Shown in pieces: positions 34,284 to 42,309 of a DNA stretch of 64,000 bases. The notes beneath the pieces were generated by a model. It saw nothing but the letters and a program-made list of their open reading frames with translations, was not told the DNA's origin and ran no database searches. Each line of letters begins with the position of its first letter. Within the stretch, counting starts at the first letter, position 1. The DNA lies in the NCBI RefSeq assembly GCF_029222705.1, contig NZ_JARGZF010000001.1, positions 1,236,437-1,300,436 on the forward strand, given 5' to 3'. The position numbers and the translations under genes were made by a program. The stretch comes from Knoellia sp. p5-6-4 (GTDB lineage: Bacteria > Actinomycetota > Actinomycetes > Actinomycetales > Dermatophilaceae).

Positions 34284-35341
34284 GTTGCACGCTCCGTGGC
34301 GGTTGGTTCTGGACGGGAGTCTTCGGGGGCGGCGAGCGGAGGTGTGGCTCCGGTCGCCTCGGCTGGGTCTGGGTCCCAGTGGCTGTGCGTGGCCGCTGGG
34401 GGCCGCTCCTCGGGACCTGTCAGGTGTTCGGCGCCGTCCTCGAGGAGGACTGCCGCGAGCCTCGTCCCGAGGCGCTCGGGCTCCTCGACCGGCCCGACGA
34501 GGGAGCGGCGCAGCTCGGTGGCGCCGTCGATCGACCCGACGAACGCCCGGAGCGACAGCTCCAGCCCGTCCTCGCCCTCCACGACCTCGGCGAGCGCACC
34601 CACCGGGGCCGAGCAGCCTGCCTCGAGCGCGGCCAGCACGGTGCGCTCGGCGGTGACGCAGGCCCGGGTGTCGGCGTCGTCGATGCCGCGGAGCAGCGCC
34701 ACCAGGGCGTCGTCGTCGGCTCGGCACTCGACGGCCAGGGCACCCTGCCCGGGGGCGGGCAGCATCTGCAGCGGGTCGAGGGTCTCGGTGACGACGTCGA
34801 GGCGACCGAGCCGGGCCAGGCCAGCGCGGGCGAGCACCACGGCGTCGCAGGCACCCGAGCGGGTCAGACCGATCCGGGTGTCGACGTTGCCACGGACGTC
34901 CTTGAACACCAGTCCCAGACCGAGGGCCGCGAGCTGGGCCACGCGGCGCGGCGACCCGGTGCCGACCACCGACCCCGCGGGCAGCTCGCCCAAGGTCAGG
35001 CCGTCACGGGCGACCAGCGCGTCGCGGGGGTCCTCCCGCGGCGGGATCGCGGCCACGACGAGGCCGGGCTCCGGGGTGGTGGGCAGGTCCTTGAGCGAGT
35101 GCACGGCGAGGTCGACCTCGCCGGCCAGCAGGGCCTTGCGGATCGCTGCGGCGAAGACACCGGTGCCGCCGAGGGTCGTCAGGGGGGCCGCGTTGACGTC
35201 GCCCTCGGTGACGATCTCGACGAGCTCGACCTGGTGGCCACGCGCGCGCAGGAGGTCGGCCACCCACCCGCTCTGGGTGGTGGCGAGAGCACTGCGACGG
35301 GTGCCGAGGCGCAGCGTGGGCGTCGTCGTGGGGGCGGTCAC
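34280..35341 (-). CDS. hemC: Porphobilinogen deaminase (hydroxymethylbilane synthase)
   Basis: HemC polymerises four porphobilinogens. The 353-residue protein shows [16 protein letters not shown] at the start, [31 protein letters not shown] and the dipyrromethane-cofactor Cys in [10 protein letters not shown] near residue 238. The last about 45 residues are a Pro/Glu-rich extension. The GTG start overlaps the hemA stop. Confidence 0.95.
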   Translation of the reverse strand: MTAPTTTPTLRLGTRRSALATTQSGWVADLLRARGHQVELVEIVTEGDVNAAPLTTLGGTGVFAAAIRKALLAGEVDLAVHSLKDLPTTPEPGLVVAAIPPREDPRDALVARDGLTLGELPAGSVVGTGSPRRVAQLAALGLGLVFKDVRGNVDTRIGLTRSGACDAVVLARAGLARLGRLDVVTETLDPLQMLPAPGQGALAVECRADDDALVALLRGIDDADTRACVTAERTVLAALEAGCSAPVGALAEVVEGEDGLELSLRAFVGSIDGATELRRSLVGPVEEPERLGTRLAAVLLEDGAEHLTGPEERPPAATHSHWDPDPAEATGATPPLAAPEDSRPEPTATERAT

Positions 35342-36648
35342 GGCAGACCACCACGCTCGGGCGGCGGCACCGACACGGCGGCCGTCTCGTGGGGGGCGAG
35401 GTCGAACAGCTCGCGCAGGGCCTGGGCGTAGTCGTCGCCGTGGCCGCGGGTCGCACGCTCCTTCATGCGCACAGTCGGCGTGTGCAGCAGCTTCTCGACG
35501 ATGCGGTGCACCGCGCGCTGCACCTCGTGGCGCGTGGCGTCGTCCATCGCGGGCAGCCGCTGGTCGAGGCGGTCGAGCTCGCGCTCGACGACCTCGGCGG
35601 CCCGCGAGCGCAGGGCCGCGACGGTCGGCGCGACCGACTCGGCAGCCCGGGTGGTGAGGTAGGCGGCGACCTCGGCGATGACGAGGTCGGCCACCTCCTG
35701 CACCTGCGGCGAGGTCTCGCCGGCGCTGAGCTGCTCGCCGAGGACGGCCAGCCCGGCGACGCTGACGTTGCTGAGCGAGTCGACCTCGGGGGCCACGTCG
35801 TGCGGCAGCGCGAGGTCGATGTAGACCTGCGGACGACCGCCGCGGGCCACCTGCGCGTCACCGGCCAGGCCGAGGTCGACCACGACACCGGTGGAGCCGG
35901 TACAGGAGATCACGACGTCGGCGGCGGCGACCGCCTCGCGCAGCTGCGAGAGCGGACGTGCCGTGCCGCCGATGCGCTCGGCCAGCCGCTGCGCCTTGCT
36001 GGCGGTGCGGTTGGTGACCACCAGGGCGGCGCAGCCGTAGCGCGCCACGGTGGTGGCTGCCAGAGAGCTCATGCCGCCGGCGCCCACCACGAGGACCTGC
36101 TGCTCAGGCAGCGGCCCGAGCTCGCGCTCGACGCGGGCGATGCCGGCCTCGACCAGCGAGACGCTCACCGAGTCGATGCCCGTCTCGGCGTGGGCGCGCT
36201 TGCCGACCCGCAACGCCTGCTGGAACAGGCCGTTGAGCGAGGTGCCGGCGTGCCCGGCCCGCTGGGCGGCCCGCAGGGCCGAGCGCATCTGCCCGAGGAT
36301 CTGCGCCTCGCCGACGGCCATGGAGTCAAGGCCGCAGGCGACCGTGAAGGCGTGGGCGATGGCGCGGTCCTCGTAGTGCACGTAGAGGTGCTCGCGAAGG
36401 TCCTCGCGGTCGACGCCGCAGGCGTCGACGAGGCTGTCGGTGATGTCGGTGACGGCGCCGTGGAAGGTGTGCGCCTCGGCATACACCTCGGTGCGGTTGC
36501 ACGTGGAGACGACGATGGCCTCCGAGACGTTGTCGCGCTCCACGATCCGCGAGGCGAGGTCGGCTCGGGCGGAGTCGCCGAGCGAGACCGCCTCGAGGAG
36601 GGGCAGCGGCGCGGTGTGGTGCGAGAGGCCGAGGACGACGAGGCTCAC
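35338..36648 (-). CDS. hemA: Glutamyl-tRNA reductase
   Basis: HemA reduces glutamyl-tRNA to glutamate-1-semialdehyde, the first committed step of C5 heme synthesis. The 436-residue protein has [10 protein letters not shown], the catalytic Cys50 in [18 protein letters not shown], the NADPH-binding [13 protein letters not shown] and the helical dimerisation domain. The product is used by HemL, encoded at 19655. The GTG start overlaps the rex stop (GTGA), so rex and hemA are translationally coupled. Confidence 0.95.
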   Translation of the reverse strand: MSLVVLGLSHHTAPLPLLEAVSLGDSARADLASRIVERDNVSEAIVVSTCNRTEVYAEAHTFHGAVTDITDSLVDACGVDREDLREHLYVHYEDRAIAHAFTVACGLDSMAVGEAQILGQMRSALRAAQRAGHAGTSLNGLFQQALRVGKRAHAETGIDSVSVSLVEAGIARVERELGPLPEQQVLVVGAGGMSSLAATTVARYGCAALVVTNRTASKAQRLAERIGGTARPLSQLREAVAAADVVISCTGSTGVVVDLGLAGDAQVARGGRPQVYIDLALPHDVAPEVDSLSNVSVAGLAVLGEQLSAGETSPQVQEVADLVIAEVAAYLTTRAAESVAPTVAALRSRAAEVVERELDRLDQRLPAMDDATRHEVQRAVHRIVEKLLHTPTVRMKERATRGHGDDYAQALRELFDLAPHETAAVSVPPPERGGLP

Positions 36649-37328
36649 GGGACCACCGCCTTGCGCAGGGCGGCGGGCTCGGCGAGCGCCTTGCGCTGCT
36701 CGTGGAAGGCGAGGATCTGCAGCTCGGTCGACAGGTCGACCTTGCGCACGTCGACCCCGTCGGGCACCACGAGCACGCAGGGCGCGAAGTTGAGGATCGA
36801 GCGCACCCCGGCCTCGACCAGGGCGTCGCACACCACCTGGGCGGAGGCGGCCGGCGTGGCGATGACGCCGATGGCCAGGCCCTGCTCCGCCACGAGGGCG
36901 CCGAGCTCCGTCATGGGCTGCACGACGAGGCCGGCGATCTCCTGGCCGACGATGCCGGGGTCCTGGTCGAGCAGCGCGACGACCCGGAAGCCCCGGGTGG
37001 CGAAGCCGCTGTAGGCCGCGAGCGCGTGGCCGAGGTTTCCCATGCCGATGATGGCCACGGGCCAGTCCTGGGTGAGGCCGAGCTCGCGGGAGATCTGGTA
37101 GGCGAGGTGGTCGACCTCGTAACCGACGCCGCGCACACCGTAGGAGCCGAGGTAGGAGAGGTCCTTGCGGAGCTTGGCCGAGCGGACCCCGGCGGCGGCG
37201 GCGAGCTCCTCGGAGGAGACGGAGGTGATGCCCCGCTCTGCGAGACCGGTCAGCGCACGGAGGTACTCGGGCAGCCGCGCAACCGTGGCGTCAGGGATGC
37301 CGCGACGGGCGCTGGGGTCGGCAGACAA
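36645..37328 (-). CDS. rex: Redox-sensing transcriptional repressor Rex
   Basis: Rex represses respiration-related genes and leaves DNA when NADH/NAD is high. The 227-residue protein has a winged-helix N-terminus (GITSVSSEELAAAAGVRSAKLRKDLSYLG), a Rossmann domain (WPVAIIGMGNLGHALA) and the C-terminal swapped helix. It starts at a TTG with GGAG about 9 bases upstream and is the first gene of the heme operon, with a near-consensus Rex site in its own promoter, so autoregulation and redox control of heme synthesis are expected. Confidence 0.95.
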   Translation of the reverse strand: MSADPSARRGIPDATVARLPEYLRALTGLAERGITSVSSEELAAAAGVRSAKLRKDLSYLGSYGVRGVGYEVDHLAYQISRELGLTQDWPVAIIGMGNLGHALAAYSGFATRGFRVVALLDQDPGIVGQEIAGLVVQPMTELGALVAEQGLAIGVIATPAASAQVVCDALVEAGVRSILNFAPCVLVVPDGVDVRKVDLSTELQILAFHEQRKALAEPAALRKAVVP

Positions 37329-37394
37329 GGGGGTTCTCCGGCTCCTCTCATGCGAAAGAGCCCGCGCCTGGCTGGAGCGGACGGGAGCACCGTC

Positions 37395-37423
37395 AGGTTA
37401 CGCGGTTGTGAACCGATGCACAA
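37395..37423 (-). promoter_or_regulatory. rex-hem operon promoter
   Basis: On the minus strand TTGTGC (37418-37423) and TAACCT (37395-37400) are separated by exactly 17 bases. Transcription should begin near 37388, leaving a leader of about 60 bases before the TTG. Confidence 0.6.
37406..37423. promoter_or_regulatory. Rex operator
   Basis: TTGTGAACCGATGCACAA differs from the Rex consensus TTGTGAANNNNTTCACAA at one position. It fills the -35 box and most of the spacer of the rex promoter, so bound Rex would exclude RNA polymerase. This is direct sequence support for autoregulation. Confidence 0.85.
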
Positions 37424-37460
37424 AGTCACAAGCACCCGACCACGACCGGGGTGAGCCAGG

Positions 37461-37730
37461 TCACTGGCGGCGGGCCAGTGCTGCCCTCAGCCGGGTCTCG
37501 TCCACCCTCCAGTAGTCGTGCTGGCGGCCGTCGACGAGCGTGACCGGGATCTGCTCCCAGTACTCCTCGGCGAGCGCCGGGTCGTCGGCGATGGACCGCT
37601 CCTCCCAGCCGACTCCGAGATCCGCGGCCACCCGGGCGATGACCGAGCGGGCGTCGTCGCAGAGGTGGCAGCCGGGTTTGCCGATGAGGGTGATGCGCGC
37701 GCGGGGCCCGGGTCCGTCGTTGGCTGCCAC
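37461..37730 (-). CDS. Glutaredoxin-like (DUF836) protein
   Basis: An 89-residue thioredoxin-fold protein beginning ITLIGKPGCHLCDDA, with a CxxC redox motif, then IPVTLVDGRQHDYW with the cis-Pro. It matches the glutaredoxin-like DUF836 family, common in actinobacteria next to hemA and rex; the physiological partner is unknown. The GTG start is 6 bases after a TACAGT box. It is divergent from the HAD phosphatase gene, with 43 bases between starts. Confidence 0.85.
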   Translation of the reverse strand: MAANDGPGPRARITLIGKPGCHLCDDARSVIARVAADLGVGWEERSIADDPALAEEYWEQIPVTLVDGRQHDYWRVDETRLRAALARRQ

Positions 37731-37736
37731 ACCCGC

Positions 37737-37742
37737 ACTGTA
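37737..37742 (-). promoter_or_regulatory. Putative -10 box of the glutaredoxin-like gene
   Basis: TACAGT on the minus strand ends 6 bases before the GTG; leaderless spacing. Confidence 0.45.
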
Positions 37743-37760
37743 GGCCGCGCAGCAGGGGCC

Positions 37761-37766
37761 TAGGGT
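37761..37766 (+). promoter_or_regulatory. Putative -10 box of the HAD phosphatase gene
   Basis: TAGGGT ends 7 bases before the ATG at 37774. It supports that ATG over an in-frame ATG 6 bases upstream. Confidence 0.45.
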
Positions 37767-37773
37767 TGTGCCC

Positions 37774-38619
37774 ATGATCGAGTACGGCCCGGACGGGGAG
37801 GTGGTGGCCGAGGCGGCCACCGTGCCCTCCGAGCCGCCCGCCTCCCTGCCGGCTCGCACCAGCACGGCCGCCTTCTTCGACCTCGACAACACCGTCCTGC
37901 AGGGGGCGAGCATCTTCCACCTCGCCCGGGGGCTCTACCGGCGCGACTTCTTCACGACCCGCGACATCGCCGCGATGCTGTGGAAGCAGGCCAGCTTCAC
38001 CCTCGTCGGCGAGAACCTCGCGCACGTGGCCCAGATCCGCGAACAGGCCCTCGGCTTCATCGCCGGGCACTCGGTCGAGGAGATCGGGCGCATCGGCCGC
38101 GAGGTCTACGACGAGGTCATGGCCGACAAGATCTGGCCGGGCACCCGGGCCCTGGCCCATCGCCACGTCGAGTCCGGCCACGACGTCTGGCTGGTGACGG
38201 CCACCCCCGTCGAGGTGGCGACCGTCATCGCCGACCAGCTCGGCCTCACCGGGGCCCTCGGCACGGTGGCCGAGAGCCTCGACGGCGTCTACACCGGGCG
38301 CCTCGTGGGTGAGCCGTTGCACGGTCCCGCCAAGGCCGTGGCCGTCCGGGCCCTGGCCGCCGAGCGCGGCTACGAGCTGTCCGAGTGCTCGGCCTACTCC
38401 GACTCGGCCAACGACATCCCGCTGCTGTCGCTGGTGGGCCACCCGTGCGCGGTCAACCCGGACGCGAGGCTGCGGCACCACGCCAAGGCCCACGGCTGGC
38501 AGGTGCGCGACTTCCGCAACGGTCGCAAGGCGGCGAAGGTCGGCATTCCCGCAGCGGGGGCGACCGCGCTGGCCGGCGCCCTCGCGGCCGCAGCCTCTCG
38601 CCGCCGCGCCGGCCACTGA
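37774..38619 (+). CDS. HAD-IB family phosphatase (SerB-like)
   Basis: A 281-residue HAD hydrolase. Motif I is AFFDLDNTVL near residue 32, motif II is WLVTATPVEVA near residue 148, and motif III/IV is CSAYSDSANDIPLL near residue 208. The helical cap and subclass IB layout resemble phosphoserine phosphatase or lysophosphatidic-acid-type phosphatases; the exact substrate cannot be told. An N-terminal acidic stretch of about 28 residues precedes the domain, and a hydrophobic C-terminal segment (AGATALAGALAAAASRRR) could touch the membrane. It lies upstream of the sigma factor gene. Confidence 0.85.
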   Translation: MIEYGPDGEVVAEAATVPSEPPASLPARTSTAAFFDLDNTVLQGASIFHLARGLYRRDFFTTRDIAAMLWKQASFTLVGENLAHVAQIREQALGFIAGHSVEEIGRIGREVYDEVMADKIWPGTRALAHRHVESGHDVWLVTATPVEVATVIADQLGLTGALGTVAESLDGVYTGRLVGEPLHGPAKAVAVRALAAERGYELSECSAYSDSANDIPLLSLVGHPCAVNPDARLRHHAKAHGWQVRDFRNGRKAAKVGIPAAGATALAGALAAAASRRRAGH

Positions 38620-38689
38620 TGTGACCGGGGTCTCCTGACATTTCCGGAGATTTCGTGGAAACTGGCCGGCGGAGGTGGGCCGTATCCGC

Positions 38690-39514
38690 ATGCCACAGAG
38701 CCGTCATGCCGCGAGTGCTGTCGCGGCATGCCGTGCTGCCCTGGGGACGCTGGCACCCCTGCCTGCTGGGTCAACGATCCCTTCGCCCCCCGGTTACGGC
38801 CCTGCCGCCGGCCCCCGTGGCAGCCGCCACGGCCTGCCCGAGGCCACTGCCCAGATGCTGGGCTCGCTGCGACAGCTCCTCAGCGTCGCCGAGGGTGCCG
38901 GCGCCGGCCGCGGTCCCGGCGACGGCGCCTCCCGTGCGGGCTTCGCGCCGGGCACCGCCCCGCAGGACTTCGAGCGGGTCTCGGCGCTGGTCGAGCTGGC
39001 CCAGGGCGGTGACGCCGAGGCCTTCGGACTGCTCTACGAGCGGTACGTCGACGTCGTCTACCGGTACATCTACGTGCGCGTGGGCAGCGCCCACCTCGCC
39101 GAGGACCTGACCTCCGAGACGTTCCTGCGCGCGCTGCGCCGGATGGACTCCTTCTCCTGGCAGGGACGTGACATCGCGGCGTGGTTCATCACCATCGCGC
39201 GCAACCTCATCACCGACAACGCCAAGTCCGCCCGGTTCCGCCTCGAGGTCACCACCGCCGACATGCTCGACGCCGACGAGCAGGTCGACGCCCCCGAGTC
39301 CGAGGTCCTCCAGCGTCTGCGCGACACCCGGCTCATCGAGGCGGTCAAGAACCTCAAGCCGGAGCAGGCCGAGTGCGTGGTCCTGCGCTTCCTCCAGGGC
39401 CTGACGCTGGCCGAGACGGCGAAGGTCCTCGGCAAGACCGAGGGCGCCGTCAAGCAGCTCCAGCTGCGCGCCGTGCGCGCCCTGCACCGGGAGCTCGCCG
39501 ATGTGGACCTCTAG
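38690..39514 (+). CDS. bldN: BldN-type ECF RNA polymerase sigma factor
   Basis: A 274-residue ECF sigma factor. Residues about 100-165 form region 2 (EAFGLLYERYVDVVYRY, LTSETFLRALRRM, WFITIARNL). The linker FRLEVTTADMLDADE and region 4 (VVLRFLQGLTLAETAKVLGKTEGAVKQLQ) are very like Streptomyces BldN, including the long N-terminal extension that is proteolytically processed there. Next comes an RsbN-like anti-sigma gene with a BldN-type promoter. The start is uncertain: ATG 38690 has GGAGG 14 bases upstream, and a GTG at 38675 and an ATG near 38854 are alternatives. Target genes in this organism are unknown. Confidence 0.87.
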   Translation: MPQSRHAASAVAACRAALGTLAPLPAGSTIPSPPGYGPAAGPRGSRHGLPEATAQMLGSLRQLLSVAEGAGAGRGPGDGASRAGFAPGTAPQDFERVSALVELAQGGDAEAFGLLYERYVDVVYRYIYVRVGSAHLAEDLTSETFLRALRRMDSFSWQGRDIAAWFITIARNLITDNAKSARFRLEVTTADMLDADEQVDAPESEVLQRLRDTRLIEAVKNLKPEQAECVVLRFLQGLTLAETAKVLGKTEGAVKQLQLRAVRALHRELADVDL

Positions 39515-39563
39515 GCCGGTCGTGGGCGCCGGAACCGACGCCCGGTTCCGCTACGAGCCGGAG

Positions 39564-39591
39564 CGTAACCTCCGTGCGGGTGCGTCGTTCT
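39564..39591 (+). promoter_or_regulatory. Predicted BldN-dependent promoter of the rsbN-like gene
   Basis: CGTAAC (39564-39569), then 16 bases, then CGTTCT (39586-39591). As I recall, the Streptomyces BldN consensus is CGTAAC-N16-CGTTGA, so the -35 is perfect and the -10 matches in 4 of 6 positions. It implies a start of transcription just before 39600 and autoregulation of the anti-sigma gene. Confidence 0.6.
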
Positions 39592-39634
39592 CATGGCGTC
39601 ACACGTCCACAGAGCCGGGGGAGGAGACATCGGC

Positions 39635-40810
39635 ATGCTCGTGAACCGTCGCGCGGCGGACCGGCTCCAGCGCGCCCTCGAGGGCGGGGAGGCCACCGAT
39701 GCCGAGACCGCCCGCCTGACCCGCACCGCGCAGGCCCTGGCTTCTGTCCCCGTGGGCGCGGGCGCCCCCCGGCCGGAGTTCGTCGAGCAGCTGCACGAGC
39801 GCCTGATGGCCGAGGCCGCCACGCTTCCTGTCGCTGCCCGCTCCGCCGGGGCGCGGCGCACCGAGTCCACCGTCCGCCGCGGCGGACCCGTCGTCGTGGT
39901 GGTCGGGCGCGGGCTCCCCCGCGCCCTGGCCGGCGCTGCCGCGTCGGCGCTCGTGGTCGGAGCGGTCGTGGGCGTGGCCTCCCGCAGCGCGATCCCCGGC
40001 TCGGCGCTCTACCCCGTCAAGGGCTGGCTCGACTCGGTGGCCGTGCAGATGGCCGGCTCCGAGCTCGACCGGGGCCGGACCCACCTGGCCCAGGCGGAGG
40101 AGCACATCGCCGACACCCGCGAACTCACCGACCGCCGCGTCGAGGACGCCGACCCCTACATCGAGGCGCTGCAGCAGGCCGTGCTGGCCGTCCGCGCCGC
40201 GCAGAGCGAGCTCGGCCGGGCATACGACGAGACCGGCAACCCCCAGGCGCTCATCGCGCTGCGCGACTTCACCTCCCGGGCCGAACCGCAGGTGGAGGCG
40301 CTGCGGCCCGAGGTGCCCGCCGAGGCGCTTCCCGTGCTCGGGGAGCTCGAGTCCCTGCTCAACGACACCGAGCAGGCCGCGCTGCGCCGACTGGCGTCCT
40401 GCGCTCCCACCTGCGTGACGCTCCAGGAGATCGGCGTGAGCCCCTCCGACCTGCCCTCGCTGGGCGCCCCGGCGGCCGGGTCGTCGACGCTCTCGCGGGC
40501 CGTTGGCGGCATCACCGTGCCGGGCACCGCGATCACCGCCGACCCCGGCGGCGGTCAGCCGGCCCCGGGCGTCACGGCAGGGTCGGATGGCGTCACCATC
40601 GGTGACGGCGGCGGCGGCGCCACGCTCTCCACGAATGGGGCAGGCATCAACGGGCCGACGCTGTCCGCCTCCGCTACGCGCCTGCCCGGCGTGAGCGCGA
40701 CCCTCCCCTCGGTCGGCGTCACCAGCGACGGCGCCGGGGCGACCGTGCCCGACACCACGCTGGGCAGCGTGACCCTGCCGGGGCTGACCGCGACGGTGCC
40801 GCTCCCCTAG
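39635..40810 (+). CDS. rsbN: RsbN-like anti-sigma factor (DUF5667 domain membrane protein)
   Basis: A 391-residue single-pass membrane protein. The cytoplasmic N-terminus (about 85 residues) would bind the sigma factor, a transmembrane helix follows (LAGAAASALVVGAVVGVAS), and the outer part begins with the DUF5667 signature (ALYPVKGWLDSVAVQM; RTHLAQAEEHIADTREL). The last about 110 residues are Gly/Thr/Ser/Pro-rich low complexity, longer than I expect for RsbN. Start: ATG with GGGGGAGGAG at 39617-39626, 8 bases upstream; the in-frame ATG at 39593 is rejected because the predicted transcript starts near there. Pairing with BldN is inferred from order, domain and promoter. Confidence 0.8.
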   Translation: MLVNRRAADRLQRALEGGEATDAETARLTRTAQALASVPVGAGAPRPEFVEQLHERLMAEAATLPVAARSAGARRTESTVRRGGPVVVVVGRGLPRALAGAAASALVVGAVVGVASRSAIPGSALYPVKGWLDSVAVQMAGSELDRGRTHLAQAEEHIADTRELTDRRVEDADPYIEALQQAVLAVRAAQSELGRAYDETGNPQALIALRDFTSRAEPQVEALRPEVPAEALPVLGELESLLNDTEQAALRRLASCAPTCVTLQEIGVSPSDLPSLGAPAAGSSTLSRAVGGITVPGTAITADPGGGQPAPGVTAGSDGVTIGDGGGGATLSTNGAGINGPTLSASATRLPGVSATLPSVGVTSDGAGATVPDTTLGSVTLPGLTATVPLP

Positions 40811-40850
40811 GCGCGACGAGCCGCGAGGGCGCCCCCCGGCCGGACGGTCC

Positions 40851-40873
40851 AGAAGAAGACCTAGAAGAAGACC
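40851..40873. repeat. Short tandem duplication across a stop codon
   Basis: AGAAGAAGACC occurs twice with one base between the copies. On the minus strand the acyltransferase gene ends GTC TTC TTC TAG, and the same nine bases GTC TTC TTC follow again, as if the end of the gene was duplicated. Confidence 0.6.
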
Positions 40874-42309
40874 GACCGGCGCTGCATGAGCAGCGAGTAG
40901 AGGGTCTGCTGGATCGTCTCGCGGACCTGGTCGGTGAGGTCGAAGACCAGCATGGGGTCGTCGGCGGCGGCCGCTCCGAGGTCGGCGGTCTCCACGGGCG
41001 AGCCGAACTCGATGATCCACTTGCTCGGCAGCGGCACGAGCCCGAGGGGGCCGAGCAGCGGCCACGTCGGGGTGACCGGGGCGTAGGGGGCACCGATGAG
41101 CCGGGCGACGGTCTTCATGTTGCCGATGATCGGGTAGATCTCCTCGGCGCCGACGATCGAGCAGGGGATGATCGGCACTCCGGTGCGCAGGGCGGCCGAG
41201 ACGAAGCCGCCGCGGCCGAACCGCTGGAGCTTGTAGCGCTCGCTGAACGGCTTGCCGACGCCCTTGAAACCCTCGGGCCAGACGCCGGCCAGCTCCCCCT
41301 GTGACAGCAGCCGTTCCGCGTCGGGGTTGGCGGCCAGGGTGGAGCCCGAGCGGCGCGCCATCTGCCCGATCACCGGGGTCTGGAACACCAGGTCGGCGCC
41401 CAGCATGCGCAGGTGGCGGTGGGCCGGGTGCTCGTCGTGCACGGCCACCTGGGTCATGAGCGAGTCCATGGCGACGGTGCCCGAGTGGTTGGCGACGACC
41501 AGCGCGCCGCCCTCGGCCGGGATGTTGTCGATGCCGCGCACCTCGACCCGGAACCACTTCCGGTACAGCGGACGCAGCAGGGGCAGGTAGGCGTGCTCGG
41601 TGAAGTCCTCGTCGAAGCCGAACTCGTCGACCCGGTAGTCGCCGGTCAGGCGACGCCGCAGGAACGACAGCGTCTCGGCGACACGGCGCTCCACGTCCTC
41701 GGGCGACAGGCCGGTGGCCTCGGCAGCCACCCGCATCGCGGCGACACCCGCCCGCAGGAGCTCCTCGACGCCGGGGGCGAGTGCGACATGGCTCGAGCGC
41801 GGCGTCGGCGTCTCGAGGTGCACCGTCTCGTCGGGCACGGCCGTCAGCGGTGGGCGCGTCGGCGGGACCGCTGCGACCGGACGCGTCCCCGGCCGCCGGC
41901 CGCCCGCGCTGCCTCGCTTCGAGCTCGCGGTGCGGGTCCCCGACTTGGCCACGGCCTTCTTGCTGGGCACGGCCTTGGCCACGGGATGCGGCCGGTGCGG
42001 CTTGCGCTGCCGGGCCGCCGCGGGTGAGGCCTTCGGGGCCCTCGCGGCGGGTGCTGCCGGTGCCGCCGGGTCAGGCTCCGCGGCGGGGGGCACTACGCCG
42101 AGCGCCGGACGCTCGGGCGCCGGTGGCAGCAGCGGCGTGCGGCGCCGCTTGGCCCGCTCGCCGCTGGCGCGCGCCGCCCCGGCTGCCAGGGCGCCACCCG
42201 CGGCCTTGCGGGACGTGGCCGACGCGCCCGCCGCCTTCGCGGACTTCGCGGCCTTCGCGGCCGACTTCCTGGCCGGGCGCTTGGCCCCGGCACCGCCGGT
42301 CGACGCCAT
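40861..42309 (-). CDS. PlsC-like acyltransferase with histone-H1-like N-terminal tail
   Basis: A 482-residue protein. Residues about 260-450 form a 1-acylglycerol-phosphate acyltransferase domain with VVANHSGTVAMD (the NHx4D catalytic motif), WPEGFKGVGK and VPIIPCSIVGAEEI. Residues 1-160 are rich in Ala, Lys, Pro and Arg with AAK/AKK repeats like histone H1 or the actinobacterial HU tail, which is unusual for a lipid enzyme. The mycobacterial gene next to the bS22-adjacent epimerase encodes an acyltransferase of this kind. The start shares one base with the stop of the SDR gene. It may act on phospholipid synthesis; the role of the tail is unknown. Confidence 0.87.
   Translation of the reverse strand: MASTGGAGAKRPARKSAAKAAKSAKAAGASATSRKAAGGALAAGAARASGERAKRRRTPLLPPAPERPALGVVPPAAEPDPAAPAAPAARAPKASPAAARQRKPHRPHPVAKAVPSKKAVAKSGTRTASSKRGSAGGRRPGTRPVAAVPPTRPPLTAVPDETVHLETPTPRSSHVALAPGVEELLRAGVAAMRVAAEATGLSPEDVERRVAETLSFLRRRLTGDYRVDEFGFDEDFTEHAYLPLLRPLYRKWFRVEVRGIDNIPAEGGALVVANHSGTVAMDSLMTQVAVHDEHPAHRHLRMLGADLVFQTPVIGQMARRSGSTLAANPDAERLLSQGELAGVWPEGFKGVGKPFSERYKLQRFGRGGFVSAALRTGVPIIPCSIVGAEEIYPIIGNMKTVARLIGAPYAPVTPTWPLLGPLGLVPLPSKWIIEFGSPVETADLGAAAADDPMLVFDLTDQVRETIQQTLYSLLMQRRSVFF

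Noticed and set aside
31648-34290. An 880-codon reading that seems to fuse hemB with a long N-terminal part
   Set aside because: The upstream part is a shadow frame of the cobA/hemD gene. The real hemB start is the GTG at 32640.
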